64,000 nucleotides of DNA, from contig CAWDXO010000010.1 in assembly GCA_963806335.1 (NCBI GenBank), positions 248,001 through 312,000 on the forward strand. The letters are read 5' to 3'. This DNA is from Palsa-504 sp963806335. GTDB taxonomy: Bacteria > Actinomycetota > Actinomycetes > Streptosporangiales > Streptosporangiaceae. Shown here piece after piece: positions 38,224 to 47,931 of this stretch (the first letter of the stretch is position 1; each line of letters opens with the position of its first letter). The translations under genes and the position numbers were made by a program. The notes under the pieces were generated by a model. It ran no database searches. It was not told the DNA's origin and was given only the letters and a program-made list of their open reading frames with translations.

Positions 38224-38976
38224 GTGCCAACCCTGCTCGCGCGTGCCCGGTTCTGGCCCGGCATCGCCGCGGTCATCCTGATCACCATCATGCTGCTGCC
38301 GCCAGCGGCGGGCTACGCGCGGCAGTACGCCTTCGCGCAGGCGCTGCAGTTCGTGATCTTCGCGGTCGTCGGCCCGGCTCTGCTGGTGCTGGGCGGACCA
38401 TGGCGGACCCGCTCGCCGGACCTGCCGTCAGGCCGTGGCGGACGCTCCCGTCGGCCAGGCGCCCGCGCCATGGTGGCACTGACCGCGTTCATCGCCCTCG
38501 CGATCATCTGGCGGTTGCCGGCCACGGTCAACGCGCTCGCCAGGAATCCGGCCCTGGCGGCCGCAGAGATGATCACCTTGCTGGCGGCCGGCACGGGGAT
38601 CTGGCTGGAGCTGACCGGCGTGCCGCAAGGATCGGGGCAGCTGCCCCGCCCGGCACGCGCCGCCATGGCAGCAGCGGCCATGTGGACGATCTGGGTGCTC
38701 GCCTACCTCACCGGGATGTCCGGCGCATCCTGGTTCGCCGCCTATCGCCACGGCGCACCAGGCGGCCTGAGTGCCCCCGCGGACCAGCAGATCGCCGTGG
38801 CTATCTTGTGGGCGGTCCCGGCGCTGTGCTTCCTGCCCGTCCCGTACGTCGCGGTTATTGCCTGGCTGGGCGGCAGCACCAGCTCCGCCAGGAACGAGCG
38901 CCCGGCCGCATCCGGCAGCACGCTGGCCGGCTGGCCTCGGCCGCCGCGAGGCTGGCGCTCACCGCACTCCCGGTGA
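38224..38976 (+). CDS. CtaG-type cytochrome c oxidase assembly protein (caa3_CtaG family)
   Basis: Seen: 250 residues with about six membrane segments and the family blocks ARQYAFAQALQFVIFAVVGPALLVLGGPWR, WRLPATVNALARNPALAAAEM, WLELTGVPQGSGQ and AMWTIWVLAYLTG...ADQQIAVAILWAVPALCFLPV. Known: CtaG_caa3 proteins are needed for CuB insertion in some Bacillus-type oxidases. The only oxidase in the window is 20 kb away (58525-60887), so the pairing is inferred. The C-terminal Arg/Pro tail may be altered by drift. Confidence 0.85.
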   Translation: MPTLLARARFWPGIAAVILITIMLLPPAAGYARQYAFAQALQFVIFAVVGPALLVLGGPWRTRSPDLPSGRGGRSRRPGARAMVALTAFIALAIIWRLPATVNALARNPALAAAEMITLLAAGTGIWLELTGVPQGSGQLPRPARAAMAAAAMWTIWVLAYLTGMSGASWFAAYRHGAPGGLSAPADQQIAVAILWAVPALCFLPVPYVAVIAWLGGSTSSARNERPAASGSTLAGWPRPPRGWRSPHSR

Positions 38977-39267
38977 TCATCGTGTTGCGCTCGCCTGCAT
39001 CAGGGCAGAAATTACCGCCTGATCGGCAACACCCCCAGGGATCCCGTTGCCGTCGACGGGAGCCCGGGCCGGTGACGTACGGCGGGCGATGGCACCGTAG
39101 CCGACCCGGCCCACGGCTCGTACGGTGCTGCCGACAAGGCCGTCGGCCCATATCGTGAAGTGCTGGCCGGGGCAGAAAAACGCCTCCTCCTCGTTGTCGG
39201 CCAGGGCGACGGTCAGCATGGCATGCCGCTTCGGGCTCACCGGTACCCCCTCGTCCAGCGAGATCAT
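38977..39267 (-). CDS. Conserved actinobacterial protein of unknown function
   Basis: Seen: 96 residues from ATG 39267 (an ATG at 39426 would extend it but adds unrelated sequence). The core MLTVALADNEEEAFFCPGQHFTIWADGLVGSTVRAVGRVGYGAI resembles a small beta-barrel-like protein recurrent in actinomycetes, beginning with a Lys/Arg patch. No catalytic motif. It is convergent with CtaG, end to end. Confidence 0.55.
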   Translation of the reverse strand: MISLDEGVPVSPKRHAMLTVALADNEEEAFFCPGQHFTIWADGLVGSTVRAVGRVGYGAIARRTSPARAPVDGNGIPGGVADQAVISALMQASATR

Positions 39268-39675
39268 CGCAGGGAGGTACCCGTGGCAGGAGAAGGGGTG
39301 AATGAGGTAACAGCCACGGGCGGCAACGGCGTAGGCCCGGCCCGGGCAGCAGGGCGCCGGATCCTCAGGCACCCTGGGACTGAGGGTAATCAGGGCACTG
39401 AACGTGTACCGTATCATCCCAGCCATCCCCTCCGGGCCGGCAGACGCTTACCACGGGCCCGCAGTGCCCGTGCCGCCGCAACCGGGGTGATATCGCATTC
39501 GGCCGGGCACTGCTCTGCTCCGTTGACGTGAACGGTCCAGCACAGCGCCAGGCCGCTGACCTGTCCTAATCAGGTATTGGTGCCGACAATACTTGCCGAT
39601 AGCAACATCAGCAATAGCGGAGCGGCGCCTGAGCGGGCGAGCGTCACCGGTCAGCCCCTGGTGCTGGGTCGCATG
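39268..39675. other. Gap without a recognised gene
   Basis: About 400 bases upstream of the conserved small protein and downstream of the MarR gene. No motif-bearing frame found in either strand. Confidence 0.4.
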
Positions 39676-40179
39676 TCACAACGGGACCGGGCCCTGCCGG
39701 ACGGCCCCGTATCCCTCGCCTGCCGCCTCGATCAGCCGCTGCAGCGAGGCCGTCAGCTCGTCGCGGCCTGCGGGCGTCAGCCGCCCGACGATCCGGGCCA
39801 GCTCGCGGCGCCGCCACTCCACCACCTGGATCACCAGGTTGCGCCCGGAGTCAGTGAGCTCGAGCGTGACCACGGTCCGGTTGCCCGGATCGCTGCCCCG
39901 CAGGACATGCTCGGCGGCGACCAGCCGGTCGGCGAGCCGGGTAACGGTCGATGCGTCCAGCCCGAGTGCGTCTGCTACCTGCACCGACCGCGAGCACCCG
40001 AGATCGGCCAGGACCGCGAGCACCCGGAACTGCGGAAGGGAAACCGCGCCGTCGAGGACATCGAGGCTGCGCAGCGCCACCCCGGCCAGCACCCGGGTGG
40101 CAGCCTGCAGCACCTCCACCATCTCCGCCGCCTGGCCGCCGGGAAGCTGTTCCCCCGTCACGAGTATCGCCATGGACAT
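39676..40179 (-). CDS. MarR-family regulator, paralogue 1
   Basis: Seen: 167 residues from ATG 40179 (ATG 40173 also possible). The winged helix lies at about 45-115 (QVADALGLDASTVTRLADRLVAAEHVLRG, then NRTVVTLELTDSGR). The first helix EVLQAATRVLAGVALRSLDVL is near-identical to the MarR gene at 51028, so the two are recent paralogues. No Cys suggests a small-ligand sensor rather than an OhrR-type thiol switch. The target is unknown. Confidence 0.88.
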   Translation of the reverse strand: MSMAILVTGEQLPGGQAAEMVEVLQAATRVLAGVALRSLDVLDGAVSLPQFRVLAVLADLGCSRSVQVADALGLDASTVTRLADRLVAAEHVLRGSDPGNRTVVTLELTDSGRNLVIQVVEWRRRELARIVGRLTPAGRDELTASLQRLIEAAGEGYGAVRQGPVPL

Positions 40180-40994
40180 GCATTGTACGGATCCCCGCCG
40201 GTGCCGCACTGGCGTGCGATGAGCCCCCCGGCGCCGGACGTCCGGGACGCGGGGCGATATAACGGGGCCGTGACAAGCCGCGGGAGCGGGAACGCCGGGG
40301 CCGCAGCGGCCGGCCCGCGGCAGCGGCGGCGTTGGCCGCACACTCGCCCCGGCCGCGCACGGGTTGAGTCCCGCGAGCCGCATCCCTCCCCTTCGCTGCG
40401 GCCGGCGGCCGCTGCGGCGTCCCGGCAGGCCCGGTGCCCTGTCAGCATCGACCCGCATCGAAGACGCGGCAGAAGACATATTGGTTTACACAACTATTGG
40501 CGTTAGCAACATTTCTCTGCGGGCATGCCGGGGCGGGCCGCGGCCCGCTCGCGCCGGCCGACGCGATACGGTGCTCGTTGCCGGGTGTCCCGGACCGGGT
40601 GCGCACCTACATGCTCACGTTCGCGATCGCCGACGACCTGGCGGGCATCGTGTCATCGCGCTCGTCTGCAGCGGCCATATCAACACGGCCAGCCAGGGCA
40701 GGGTCTCTGACGCTCCGCCATACTCCAGTTCCCGCCGGAATCGCAGGCAAAGGGGCAGGCTGGATCGCAGCCGGCCTCATGCCTCGCGCTTCGCCGGTAA
40801 TGGAAAACCTGCGAGCCTGGGTGCGGTATCCGGCCGCACGGCCCCCGGACCGGTGCGAGCGGACCTGCTGTTCGTCTTTGTGCCGGATTGAAGGAAACCT
40901 TGCCGTCGTCGGCAACGAATGCATGGTGAGCAAACATCGTGGCGGCCGTGCGCCGCCGACCTCGTTCCGGGTCGCCGGAAGGAAAGGGAAGCAG
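40180..40994. other. Long leader region of propeller copy B
   Basis: About 815 bases without a gene I can support. The last about 60 bases (GCCGCCGACC ... GGAAGGAAAGGGAAGCAG) are similar to the leader of copy A, so the duplication extends upstream of the start. AT-rich patch near 40480-40510 may hold a promoter. Confidence 0.45.
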
Positions 40995-42233
40995 ATGAAT
41001 TTTGCATCACATCGGCGTGGGCGGACGGCCGTCCCGGCCGGAATCGCAATACGACAGGCAACGCGCCTCCTGAATCGCGGTAGGTCGGGCGTGCTGGTGC
41101 TCGGCTTGGCGGCGGCGGCGGCCGTGGCGGTCCCCGCGTCCGCGTCCGCTTCGGCGTCGAACGGTCCGTCCCCGGTGGTCGGGCACGTCTACGTCAACGA
41201 CAACACGAAACCGGCCAACACGATCGGGGCGTTTGACCGCCACGCGGATGGCACGCTGACTCCTGAGCGCGGGTCCCCGTTCTGGGCCGGCGGGGCCGGG
41301 ACCGGCTCTGGGCTGGCCTCGCAGGGCGCGCTGCAATTCTCGGCGGACGGCCGGTTCCTGATTGCCGTTGATGCGGGCAGCAACCAGATTTCGGTGCTGC
41401 GGGTCCATTCCGATGGCTCCCTGCGCCTCGTGCCCGGCGGTGTCGTCTCCTCCCGCGGCGCGCTGCCCGACAGCATCGCGGTTCACGGTGACTTGGTATA
41501 CGTGGCCAACTCCGGGGCTGGCCACAGCAACTACACCGGCTTCCGGCTCAGCTTCCGCGGCCACCTGTCCCACATCCCCGGGTCGACAGTGATGCTGGCC
41601 TCCGACGCCGCGCCTGGTGATGTGCTGTTCAACGGCACCGGTACCAAGCTGGTCGGCACCGAGGTGGGGCCCTCCCTGATCGACAGCTTCACCGTCGGTT
41701 TCGGCGGGCGGCTGACCGTAGCTCCCGGATCGCCGTTCCCGGCCCAGGGCCTGGGCCCGTTCGGCAGCGAGTTCAGCCCGGCCAACCCGGACCAGCTGTT
41801 CGTGTCCAACGCCCACAACACCGCCACGGACAGCGGCACCGTCTCCGCGTTCAAAGACCGCCGGAACGGCAGGCTGTCCTCGATCGGAGGCTCCCCGTTC
41901 CCGGACCACCAGATGGCCCCGTGCTGGGTGGAGATCACCCATGACGGCGAGTTCCTGTTCACCGTGAACACCGCATCGGGGACGATCTCCGCCTACCGGA
42001 TCGCCGCCAACGGCGCGCTGACCCTGTTGCCGGCCGGCACTCCGGCCGGCGGGCCCAACGCTGGCGCGGTCGACGCCCGGCTGAGCCCGGACGGCGGCTT
42101 CCTGTATGTCGATCAGGCCAAGGCCCACGCCGTCGCCGCATTCGCCGTCAACGGCGGCAACCTGACCCAGCTGGGAACCTCCCCGTTCCCGCTGCCCGCC
42201 GACGCCGCACCCGCAGGCATCGTCATCAGCTAG
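40995..42233 (+). CDS. Secreted beta-propeller protein, copy B
   Basis: Seen: 412 residues starting MNFASHRRGRTA (copy A: MKFASHRRGRTA), with a signal core (SGVLVLGLAAAAAVAVPASA) and a short Ala-Ser run. Blades match copy A throughout (SADGRFLIAVDAGSNQISV; FGSEFSPANPDQLFVSNAHN; SPDGGFLYVDQ). Differences concentrate in loops, as in two diverging paralogues under selection for the fold. Lactonase-like enzymes and cell-wall-binding proteins share this fold. Confidence 0.85.
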   Translation: MNFASHRRGRTAVPAGIAIRQATRLLNRGRSGVLVLGLAAAAAVAVPASASASASNGPSPVVGHVYVNDNTKPANTIGAFDRHADGTLTPERGSPFWAGGAGTGSGLASQGALQFSADGRFLIAVDAGSNQISVLRVHSDGSLRLVPGGVVSSRGALPDSIAVHGDLVYVANSGAGHSNYTGFRLSFRGHLSHIPGSTVMLASDAAPGDVLFNGTGTKLVGTEVGPSLIDSFTVGFGGRLTVAPGSPFPAQGLGPFGSEFSPANPDQLFVSNAHNTATDSGTVSAFKDRRNGRLSSIGGSPFPDHQMAPCWVEITHDGEFLFTVNTASGTISAYRIAANGALTLLPAGTPAGGPNAGAVDARLSPDGGFLYVDQAKAHAVAAFAVNGGNLTQLGTSPFPLPADAAPAGIVIS

Positions 42234-42248
42234 TCCTTTGTCCAACAA

Positions 42249-42280
42249 GCCGGAGCCGCAGGGACGCCCGCGGCTCCGGC
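42249..42280 (+). terminator. Hairpin terminator after propeller copy B
   Basis: GCCGGAGCCGC / GCGGCTCCGGC, 11-bp perfect arms with a 10-nt loop, 15 bp after the stop; same arms and spacing as the terminator of copy A. Confidence 0.7.
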
Positions 42281-42465
42281 CTGACGGTCTGCCATATCGA
42301 GATGCACCACGGCCGCAGGCCCCGCCTCGCCTGCCGCTTGACACGGTGGCTGACTGCTTCGCACTCGGCCACCGCCACGATCCCCAGCGCACCCAGACCA
42401 GGGGTTCACCGCGCCTGGGCGGTTGTCCGGCGACGTCGGCCGCCGATCGACCGTCACGGGCGGGA

Positions 42466-42612
42466 GCCTGGCGGATCCGCCGCTTGGCGTGCTGCCCGCT
42501 CCAGTGCTTTCCGGCGGGGCGGAAGATCGACTTAGCCGCGCTGCGCGCCTACCCAGCCGTCGCGATGATCCTGGTCACCATCACGATCGTATCGGTGGCC
42601 CTCGGGCGCTGA
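42466..42612 (+). CDS. Possible small membrane protein ending in one helix
   Basis: Seen: the frame ends GRKIDLAALRAYPAVAMILVTITIVSVALGR* at 42612, one membrane helix, and a perfect 13-bp hairpin follows within 5 bases. The start is not defined (the frame is open from 42238) and the upstream part may be shifted. Only the terminator and the helix support it. Confidence 0.3.
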   Translation, partial: AWRIRRLACCPLQCFPAGRKIDLAALRAYPAVAMILVTITIVSVALGR

Positions 42613-42617
42613 GAAAG

Positions 42618-42662
42618 GCGGCGTGCCGGGCTCCGCCGCTGTCGGGGCGCCCGGCACGCCGC
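42618..42662 (+). terminator. Strong hairpin
   Basis: GCGGCGTGCCGGG / CCCGGCACGCCGC, perfect 13-bp arms with a 19-nt loop, 5 bp after a stop codon. Confidence 0.6.
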
Positions 42663-43500
42663 GCGTAGCCGGGGACACGCAAATCAGCCAGTGGAACACG
42701 GCGGCTCGTCCGGCTGGCCGCCGTGCGGATTTGCCCTTGACCGGCCAGCCACGATGTGGAGCACGGACTCTGCTTCGGCGTGCGCGAGGGTGAGGTCGGC
42801 GGGCTGGACGACTTGGCGTTCAGCGTCGGAGACGATGATCCGTGACTGCTCTCCGATGGCCGCGCGCCGCCCGGGGTCGTCCCCGGCCGCGGCCGCGCAG
42901 CTACCAGCAGCCGCAGCAGCGCGTGCGCGACGGTCGGTCGGCGCTAGCCACAGCCTGGCACCGGTACGGTTCCGCTGCGCGAGGCGGGCCGCCGTCAGGC
43001 CAGAGCGGCGGCAACGGCGATGACGGTGATCAGGGCGATGAGCAGGGTAGAGCCGGTAGGCGTCTAGGCGGCCTGCCTGAAGGCGCTTGGGCGGCCTGCC
43101 ATCGGCATGAAGAACGCGAGTACGGGCCGGTACAGGTGGGTCCCGACTACCTGCGTGACGTCGGAGGCGTCTCGCGGATGCCCGGCCACAGGCCGGCGAA
43201 CTCAGATGCCAGCGTCGGCCAGCCGCTGGTGAAGGACCCATGCTGGGACAACATCGGTACCGCCACTCCGTTCCGCGGCTTTCCGGACGCTTGAACAGTC
43301 ATATTCCGGATTCACTACCGCCTGGGACAAGACCACCACATGCAGCGGCCGGAACTAGCTGACTGCTGCCCCGGCTCGTCAGGCGGCGATGTTGGGCGTT
43401 CTTGGCCGCCCGTCCAGTGGGGTTTAGAATCGTGTCAGGTGCGTCGGGAAGCCTGGTCGACGATGTTCGTGATGTTCCGGACGCGTGGACCGGGGTCCTG
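42663..43500. other. Gap without a supported gene
   Basis: About 840 bases. A minus frame contains EQSRIIVSDAERQVVQPADLTLAHAEAE, weakly recalling the start of DUF1707, but it does not continue as one. The end (43425-43500) is similar to 55868-55938 upstream of the membrane-protein paralogue. Confidence 0.35.
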
Positions 43501-43722
43501 ATGACTAGTTACGTCGCACCGGCAGTCGGCTCGCCAGAGGCGAGCCTTGGCGTACCCACGTTGGCTTCTGCCTCGGATCGGCGGCGGCAGCGGGCGGCGC
43601 TGTTCCTGGCCCGCGCCGGGCAGCTGATGACCATTTCGATGCCGGTGGGCGCTGATTCCGTATGTGGTGCCTGTGGTGCCGGCCGTTGGTGCCGTCGAGG
43701 CTCTGGCGTGAAGAAGGTGTAA
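43501..43722 (+). pseudogene. Truncated paralogue of the small membrane protein at 55939
   Basis: Seen: MTSYVAPAVGSPEASLG then RRQRAALFLARAGQLMTISMPVGAD, matching the other copy's start and first membrane helix (ALFLAGAAQLITISAPVG). After VGAD the sequence diverges and stops; the last three helices are missing. The upstream 70 bp are also similar between the two loci. Confidence 0.5.
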
Positions 43723-43767
43723 GCGGATGATCCGCTTTCCAGATCCAGCAAGAAGACGGGCTGAACG

Positions 43768-44313
43768 ATGTTCGGCGTAGGCCGGCTGATCGTCGGGACG
43801 AGCGGGTCTCCGGGCAGCCTGAACGCCCTGCGCTACGGGGAGGTCCTGGCCCGCGCGCACGACGCGGTGCTGATTCCGGTGATCGCCTGGGAACTGCCGG
43901 GCGGTGATCGCGCCCAGCGGATCGGCCCGTCGTACGAGCTGAGAAAGGCGTGCCGGGAACTCGCCAGCCAGCAGCTCCGCGATGCGCTGATCGCTGTGTG
44001 GGGCGAGGTTCCCGACGACCCGCTGGTGCAGCCGCATGTGGAGCGGGGACCAGCGGGCTGGGTGCTGGTGAACCTGGCCTGCCGCCCGGACGATGTGCTG
44101 GTCGTCGGGGCCGGCCGCCGTGGCGCGCTGGGCCGGCTGGCCTTTTCCAAGGTGGGCCGCTACTGCCTGGCCCATGCCCCGTGCCCGGTCATGGCTATCC
44201 CGCCGCCCGCCCTGGCCCGCGAGCTCGCACTCGGCCGTCTCGGCCGGGTGTTCTGGCGCCGCTCGCTGACCCCAGAACAGGTCCTTGGCGATCAAGGCAA
44301 GCCAGCCGCCTGA
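43768..44313 (+). CDS. Universal stress protein (UspA family)
   Basis: Seen: 181 residues. Starts GVGRLIVGTSGSPGSLNALRYG (beta1 and loop) and ends the fold with VLVVGAGRRGALGRLAFSKVGRYCLAHAPCPVMAIPP; the G-x2-G-x9-G-S/T-type ATP loop is changed (GAGRRGALGRLAFSKVG), so nucleotide binding is plausible but not classical. UspA proteins help survival under hypoxia, starvation or dormancy. It starts the ion-transport island. Confidence 0.85.
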   Translation: MFGVGRLIVGTSGSPGSLNALRYGEVLARAHDAVLIPVIAWELPGGDRAQRIGPSYELRKACRELASQQLRDALIAVWGEVPDDPLVQPHVERGPAGWVLVNLACRPDDVLVVGAGRRGALGRLAFSKVGRYCLAHAPCPVMAIPPPALARELALGRLGRVFWRRSLTPEQVLGDQGKPAA

Positions 44314-44415
44314 GGAAACACAGGCCCGCGTCCCGAGGTAGGAGGCCTGGACGATGCGAGACGCTGGGCACCGCCGCGCCCGCTGGCCGAAGACAGCGGG
44401 CGAGGCCGGGTGGCG

Positions 44416-45987
44416 TCAGCGTTGCTCGCTGAGCCGGGTGGCCTCCAGGTCCAGGCCGCGTTGCAGCTGCTGGCGGGTGGCCTGGCTGATGGTGCCGTCG
44501 TCGTAGAGGCGGGCGAGTTCGGCGTTCTCGGCGGCGTTCAGGTCGCGGCGCAGTTCCCGGTCGGTCAGGCCGTCCGGCTCCGGTGCCCGGGTCCCGTCGA
44601 TGCGGGCGCGGGTGTGCCCGAGCCTGGCCTGCAGGCTGGCGCGGGCCCGGTCGATCACGTCATCGGCGGCGCAGTCGCCGGCGGCGAGCTCATCGAGCCG
44701 GGCCAGGGCCGCCTCGGCCAGCCGCAGCCGGGCCACGGTCTGCTCATGGCGCGCGGCGTCGGGCCGGGCGATCCCGGCCCGCCGGACCAGCGGCTCCAGG
44801 GTGAGCCCCTGCACGATGAGCGAGACCACGATCACCGCGGTGGCGAGCACCAGGATCAGGTCCCGCCGCGGCAGCGGGGCCCCGCTGGCCGAGGTCAGCG
44901 GGATCGACAGCGCCGCGGCCAGCGGCACCACCCCGCGGGCCCCCGCCCAGGACACCACGGCGGGCACCGGCCACGACGGGCGCCGGGCGCCGCCGCGCCG
45001 CTGGATGACCGCGGACAGCGGGAACACCCACACGATCCGGATCACGATCAGCGTCCCGGCCACCGCCAGCGCCTCGGCCGGCCACGCCTCGGCCCCGGAC
45101 AGGTCACGGATCAGCGTCGGCAGCTGCAGGCCGATCAGGCTGAACACGACGCTTTCCAGCAGGAAGATGACCGTGCCGTAGACCGAGTGCAGCTGCAGCC
45201 GGGTCTGCGCGGTGGTGATCCGGTCCCGCCGGGCGCCGATCACCAGCCCCGCGACGATCACCGCCATCACCGGCGACACGTGCAGCACCTCGCCGAGCAC
45301 GAACGCCGCGTACGGGGTGATCAGCGCGAGCACGGTTTCCAGCACCGGATCGGTGACCCGGCGGCGCACCGGGATGACCCCGGCCGCGATCACGCCCCCC
45401 ACCGCCGCGCCGCCGGCCGCCAGGACCGCGAACTGCCCGGCGGCGTGCAGCAACACGCTACCGGCCGTGCCGGCTGTTCCGGCGACCGCGAAGGAGACCG
45501 CGATCTGGAACAGCACCAGGCTGGTCGCGTCGTTGAACAGGCTCTCGGCCTGCACCAGCGCCTGCACCTTCGGCGGCAGCGACAGCCGCCGGCCCAGCGC
45601 GCTGACCGCCACCGGGTCCGTGCTGGCCAGCACCGCCCCGAGGACGAAGGCCATGCTCACCGGGACCGCCGCCACTGCCCACGTCACGGCGGCGACCGCG
45701 GCCGCCGACGCCAGCACCAGGCCGACCGCCAGGACGGTCACCGGCCGCCACACCGCCCGCAGATCACGCCACGGCAGTTCCTCGCTCGCCGCATACAACA
45801 GCGGCGGCAGCACCACCAGGCTGACGGCCTCAGGTGGCACATGGACCGGCGGGAACCTCGGCAGCAGCCCGACGACCAGCCCGGCGATCACCAGCAGGGA
45901 CGGGGCCGGGACCCGAAGCCGGCCGGCGAAGGCCGCCACCACCGTGCCCAGCACGACCAGGAACAAGATGGTCTCTACACCATGCAC
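44416..45987 (-). CDS. CPA1-family Na+/H+ antiporter
   Basis: Seen: 523 residues, about 12 membrane segments. The transport core has STDPVAVSALGRRL and the ND-type ion site ESLFNDATSLVLF, plus SWAGARGVVPLAAAL, all hallmarks of NhaP/CPA1. The C-terminal about 100 residues are cytoplasmic and helical (TVARLRLAEAALARLDEL...). It exports Na+ (or K+) against H+ for pH and salt homeostasis. It is the neighbour of the Ca2+/cation exchanger on the same strand, but 390 bp apart. Confidence 0.92.
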   Translation of the reverse strand: MHGVETILFLVVLGTVVAAFAGRLRVPAPSLLVIAGLVVGLLPRFPPVHVPPEAVSLVVLPPLLYAASEELPWRDLRAVWRPVTVLAVGLVLASAAAVAAVTWAVAAVPVSMAFVLGAVLASTDPVAVSALGRRLSLPPKVQALVQAESLFNDATSLVLFQIAVSFAVAGTAGTAGSVLLHAAGQFAVLAAGGAAVGGVIAAGVIPVRRRVTDPVLETVLALITPYAAFVLGEVLHVSPVMAVIVAGLVIGARRDRITTAQTRLQLHSVYGTVIFLLESVVFSLIGLQLPTLIRDLSGAEAWPAEALAVAGTLIVIRIVWVFPLSAVIQRRGGARRPSWPVPAVVSWAGARGVVPLAAALSIPLTSASGAPLPRRDLILVLATAVIVVSLIVQGLTLEPLVRRAGIARPDAARHEQTVARLRLAEAALARLDELAAGDCAADDVIDRARASLQARLGHTRARIDGTRAPEPDGLTDRELRRDLNAAENAELARLYDDGTISQATRQQLQRGLDLEATRLSEQR

Positions 45988-46380
45988 GCCGCTGACCTCG
46001 CCTGCTCGGGCCTCCTGATGGATGCCGACCAGACTTCCCGGCGCGCCACCACCAGCCTATACGTACCATTTCGCACCGGTTGCCGCCGTCTCCCAGCGAA
46101 CGGGAACAAGCGAGCGACGTTCACGAGGGACGAGTGGATCATGGTGAGGCCGCCGCCGGGCGTGTCGTCGGGGATGAGGGGTTCCGTTCATGGCTTCGGT
46201 GAGCCCGCGGCCAGGGCGAGGGCAAGACCAACGCCATATACATATATAAGCCATCGGAGGCGAGCGAACGTTGATCATCCGGATGACTGGGCGCGCTGGG
46301 CCGACAGATACGTATCTATCGCCACGCGAGGTCGGCGGAGTACCTGTCCAGTGAGCAGTTGCAGCTAATCCGGATCGCGA
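45988..46380. other. Gap between two transporter genes
   Basis: About 390 bases; AT-rich patch at 46230-46250 (CATATACATATATAAGCC) likely holds the antiporter promoter. No supported gene. Confidence 0.45.
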
Positions 46381-47829
46381 TCATGGACGCTGGCGCTGGA
46401 GGACCGCCGCGCCGACGGTGGCGGTCGTCCCGACGGCCGCGACGGCGGCCAGGAACGCGTACTGGGTGACGGTCGCGAAGATCTGATCGGGCACGCCGAG
46501 CACGACCCCGAGCACCACGGCGAAGCCGCTGGCCGCGGCGGTCAGCGCCCACCGGGCGGTCAGCAGCGCACAGCACGGGCCGGCGATCAGCAGGCCGATC
46601 AGGATCAGGTGCGGGCCGCTGGCCGCGTCGCAGGCCGCCACCACGCCGCACAAGATGAGGCTGAGCCGCCACAGGCGGCCGATGCTCCATCCGGGCAGCA
46701 CCGACTCCCGCTGCCACAATCCGCCCGGGCAGGCAGGCATAGCCCGCCACTGGGCCGGCCAGGTCAGCAGCAGCGCGCCGGCCCCGGCGACGGCGGCGGC
46801 CGGGAACACGGCCGCCGCCGGGCGGACGGCTCCTTGTTCCACGGTGATGACCAGGGCGGTCACGAACGCCAGGTACCCCGCGATGATCGCCGTGCCGGAC
46901 GCGCGGCCCAGGCCCCGTCCGCGGTACGCCAGCGCGAGCGCGAGCACGGTCAGGCCCGCGTACCACGCGGCCACCAGCGTGCCCTGCCCGGAGCGCGGCC
47001 CGAGCCCGGCCAGGCTCGCCGGGATCAGCAGCCCGGCCACCACGTTGATCGCGTTGCTGTTCAGCGCGGTGCTCAGCACCGCGGCGCCGCGGCCCCGCCG
47101 GGCCAGGTACACCGCGCTCACCGCGTTCGGCAGGCTGGTCACCACGGCCAGCACCAGACCGCCGGTCACGATGTCCGGGACCGCGTACCGGCGGCCCACG
47201 GCGGTGGCCGCCACCTCCATGACCGTGCTCGCCCCGACCACCGTGATCAGCGCCGCCATCGCCGCGGCCGCGTCACGCCAGGTGCCCGGGCGGGGCCTGA
47301 TCGCCTCGGCGAGCTCGGCCTCCTCCTCGTGCACCGCCGCCACCAGCCACCGGACCCACCCGGCCGGCAGCCGCAGGCCCTCCATCCGCGCGCGCCGCAT
47401 CCCCAGGACCGTCACGTACGGCACCAGCACCACGGCTGCCAGCGCCAGCCCGGCCGCCGGGGCGACCACCGCAGCCACCGTCAGCAGGCACACCGCGGCC
47501 ACCCACACCGCGGGTACCCCGGACAGGACCACCACCCGGCGGTGGAAGCCGATCCACCCGGCCACCACCGCCGCCAGCCCGAGCAGCGCCGCCAGGTTGA
47601 ACACGTTCGACCCGATCACCACCCCCGCCCCGACACTGGCCTGGCCACGCGCCAGCGCCGTCACTGCCGATGTGATCTCCGGGGCGTCCGCGGCCAGCGC
47701 CGCGACCAGCCCCAGCCACGCTTCGGAGAACCCGGCCCGCTCCCCGAGCCGCTCCAGCCGGGAGACCAGCAGCCAGCTCGCCGCCAGGCTCGCCACCACC
47801 GCGGCGCAGAACAGCAGGATTCCCGGCAC
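46381..47829 (-). CDS. Ca2+/cation antiporter (CaCA family) with an extra C-terminal membrane domain
   Basis: Seen: 482 residues. Alpha-repeat 1 has DAPEITSAVTALARGQ...GVVIGSNVFNLAALLG and alpha-repeat 2 has VVTSLPNAVSAVYLARRG...ALNSNAINVVAGLL, the two inverted ion-binding repeats of the family. The last about 110 residues (SLILCGVVAACDAASGPHLILIGLLIAGPCCALL, several helices) resemble the membrane sensor part found before SpoIIE/PP2C phosphatase domains, not a CaCA repeat. No stop separates the parts. A fusion or a read-through join is possible. Confidence 0.85.
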   Translation of the reverse strand: MPGILLFCAAVVASLAASWLLVSRLERLGERAGFSEAWLGLVAALAADAPEITSAVTALARGQASVGAGVVIGSNVFNLAALLGLAAVVAGWIGFHRRVVVLSGVPAVWVAAVCLLTVAAVVAPAAGLALAAVVLVPYVTVLGMRRARMEGLRLPAGWVRWLVAAVHEEEAELAEAIRPRPGTWRDAAAAMAALITVVGASTVMEVAATAVGRRYAVPDIVTGGLVLAVVTSLPNAVSAVYLARRGRGAAVLSTALNSNAINVVAGLLIPASLAGLGPRSGQGTLVAAWYAGLTVLALALAYRGRGLGRASGTAIIAGYLAFVTALVITVEQGAVRPAAAVFPAAAVAGAGALLLTWPAQWRAMPACPGGLWQRESVLPGWSIGRLWRLSLILCGVVAACDAASGPHLILIGLLIAGPCCALLTARWALTAAASGFAVVLGVVLGVPDQIFATVTQYAFLAAVAAVGTTATVGAAVLQRQRP

Positions 47830-47931
47830 TCAGACATCCTCCGGCATGCCTTCCTCAAATAGGAAGGGAGCCGACCATTCCCCGCCCGGATTCAGCTGCC
47901 CAGCAGGCAGGCTTCCCGGCTCACCTAATTA

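Noticed and set aside
44410..46368. Long plus-strand open frame over the CPA1 antiporter
   Set aside because: Antisense artefact; product is low-complexity Arg/Gln/His-rich.
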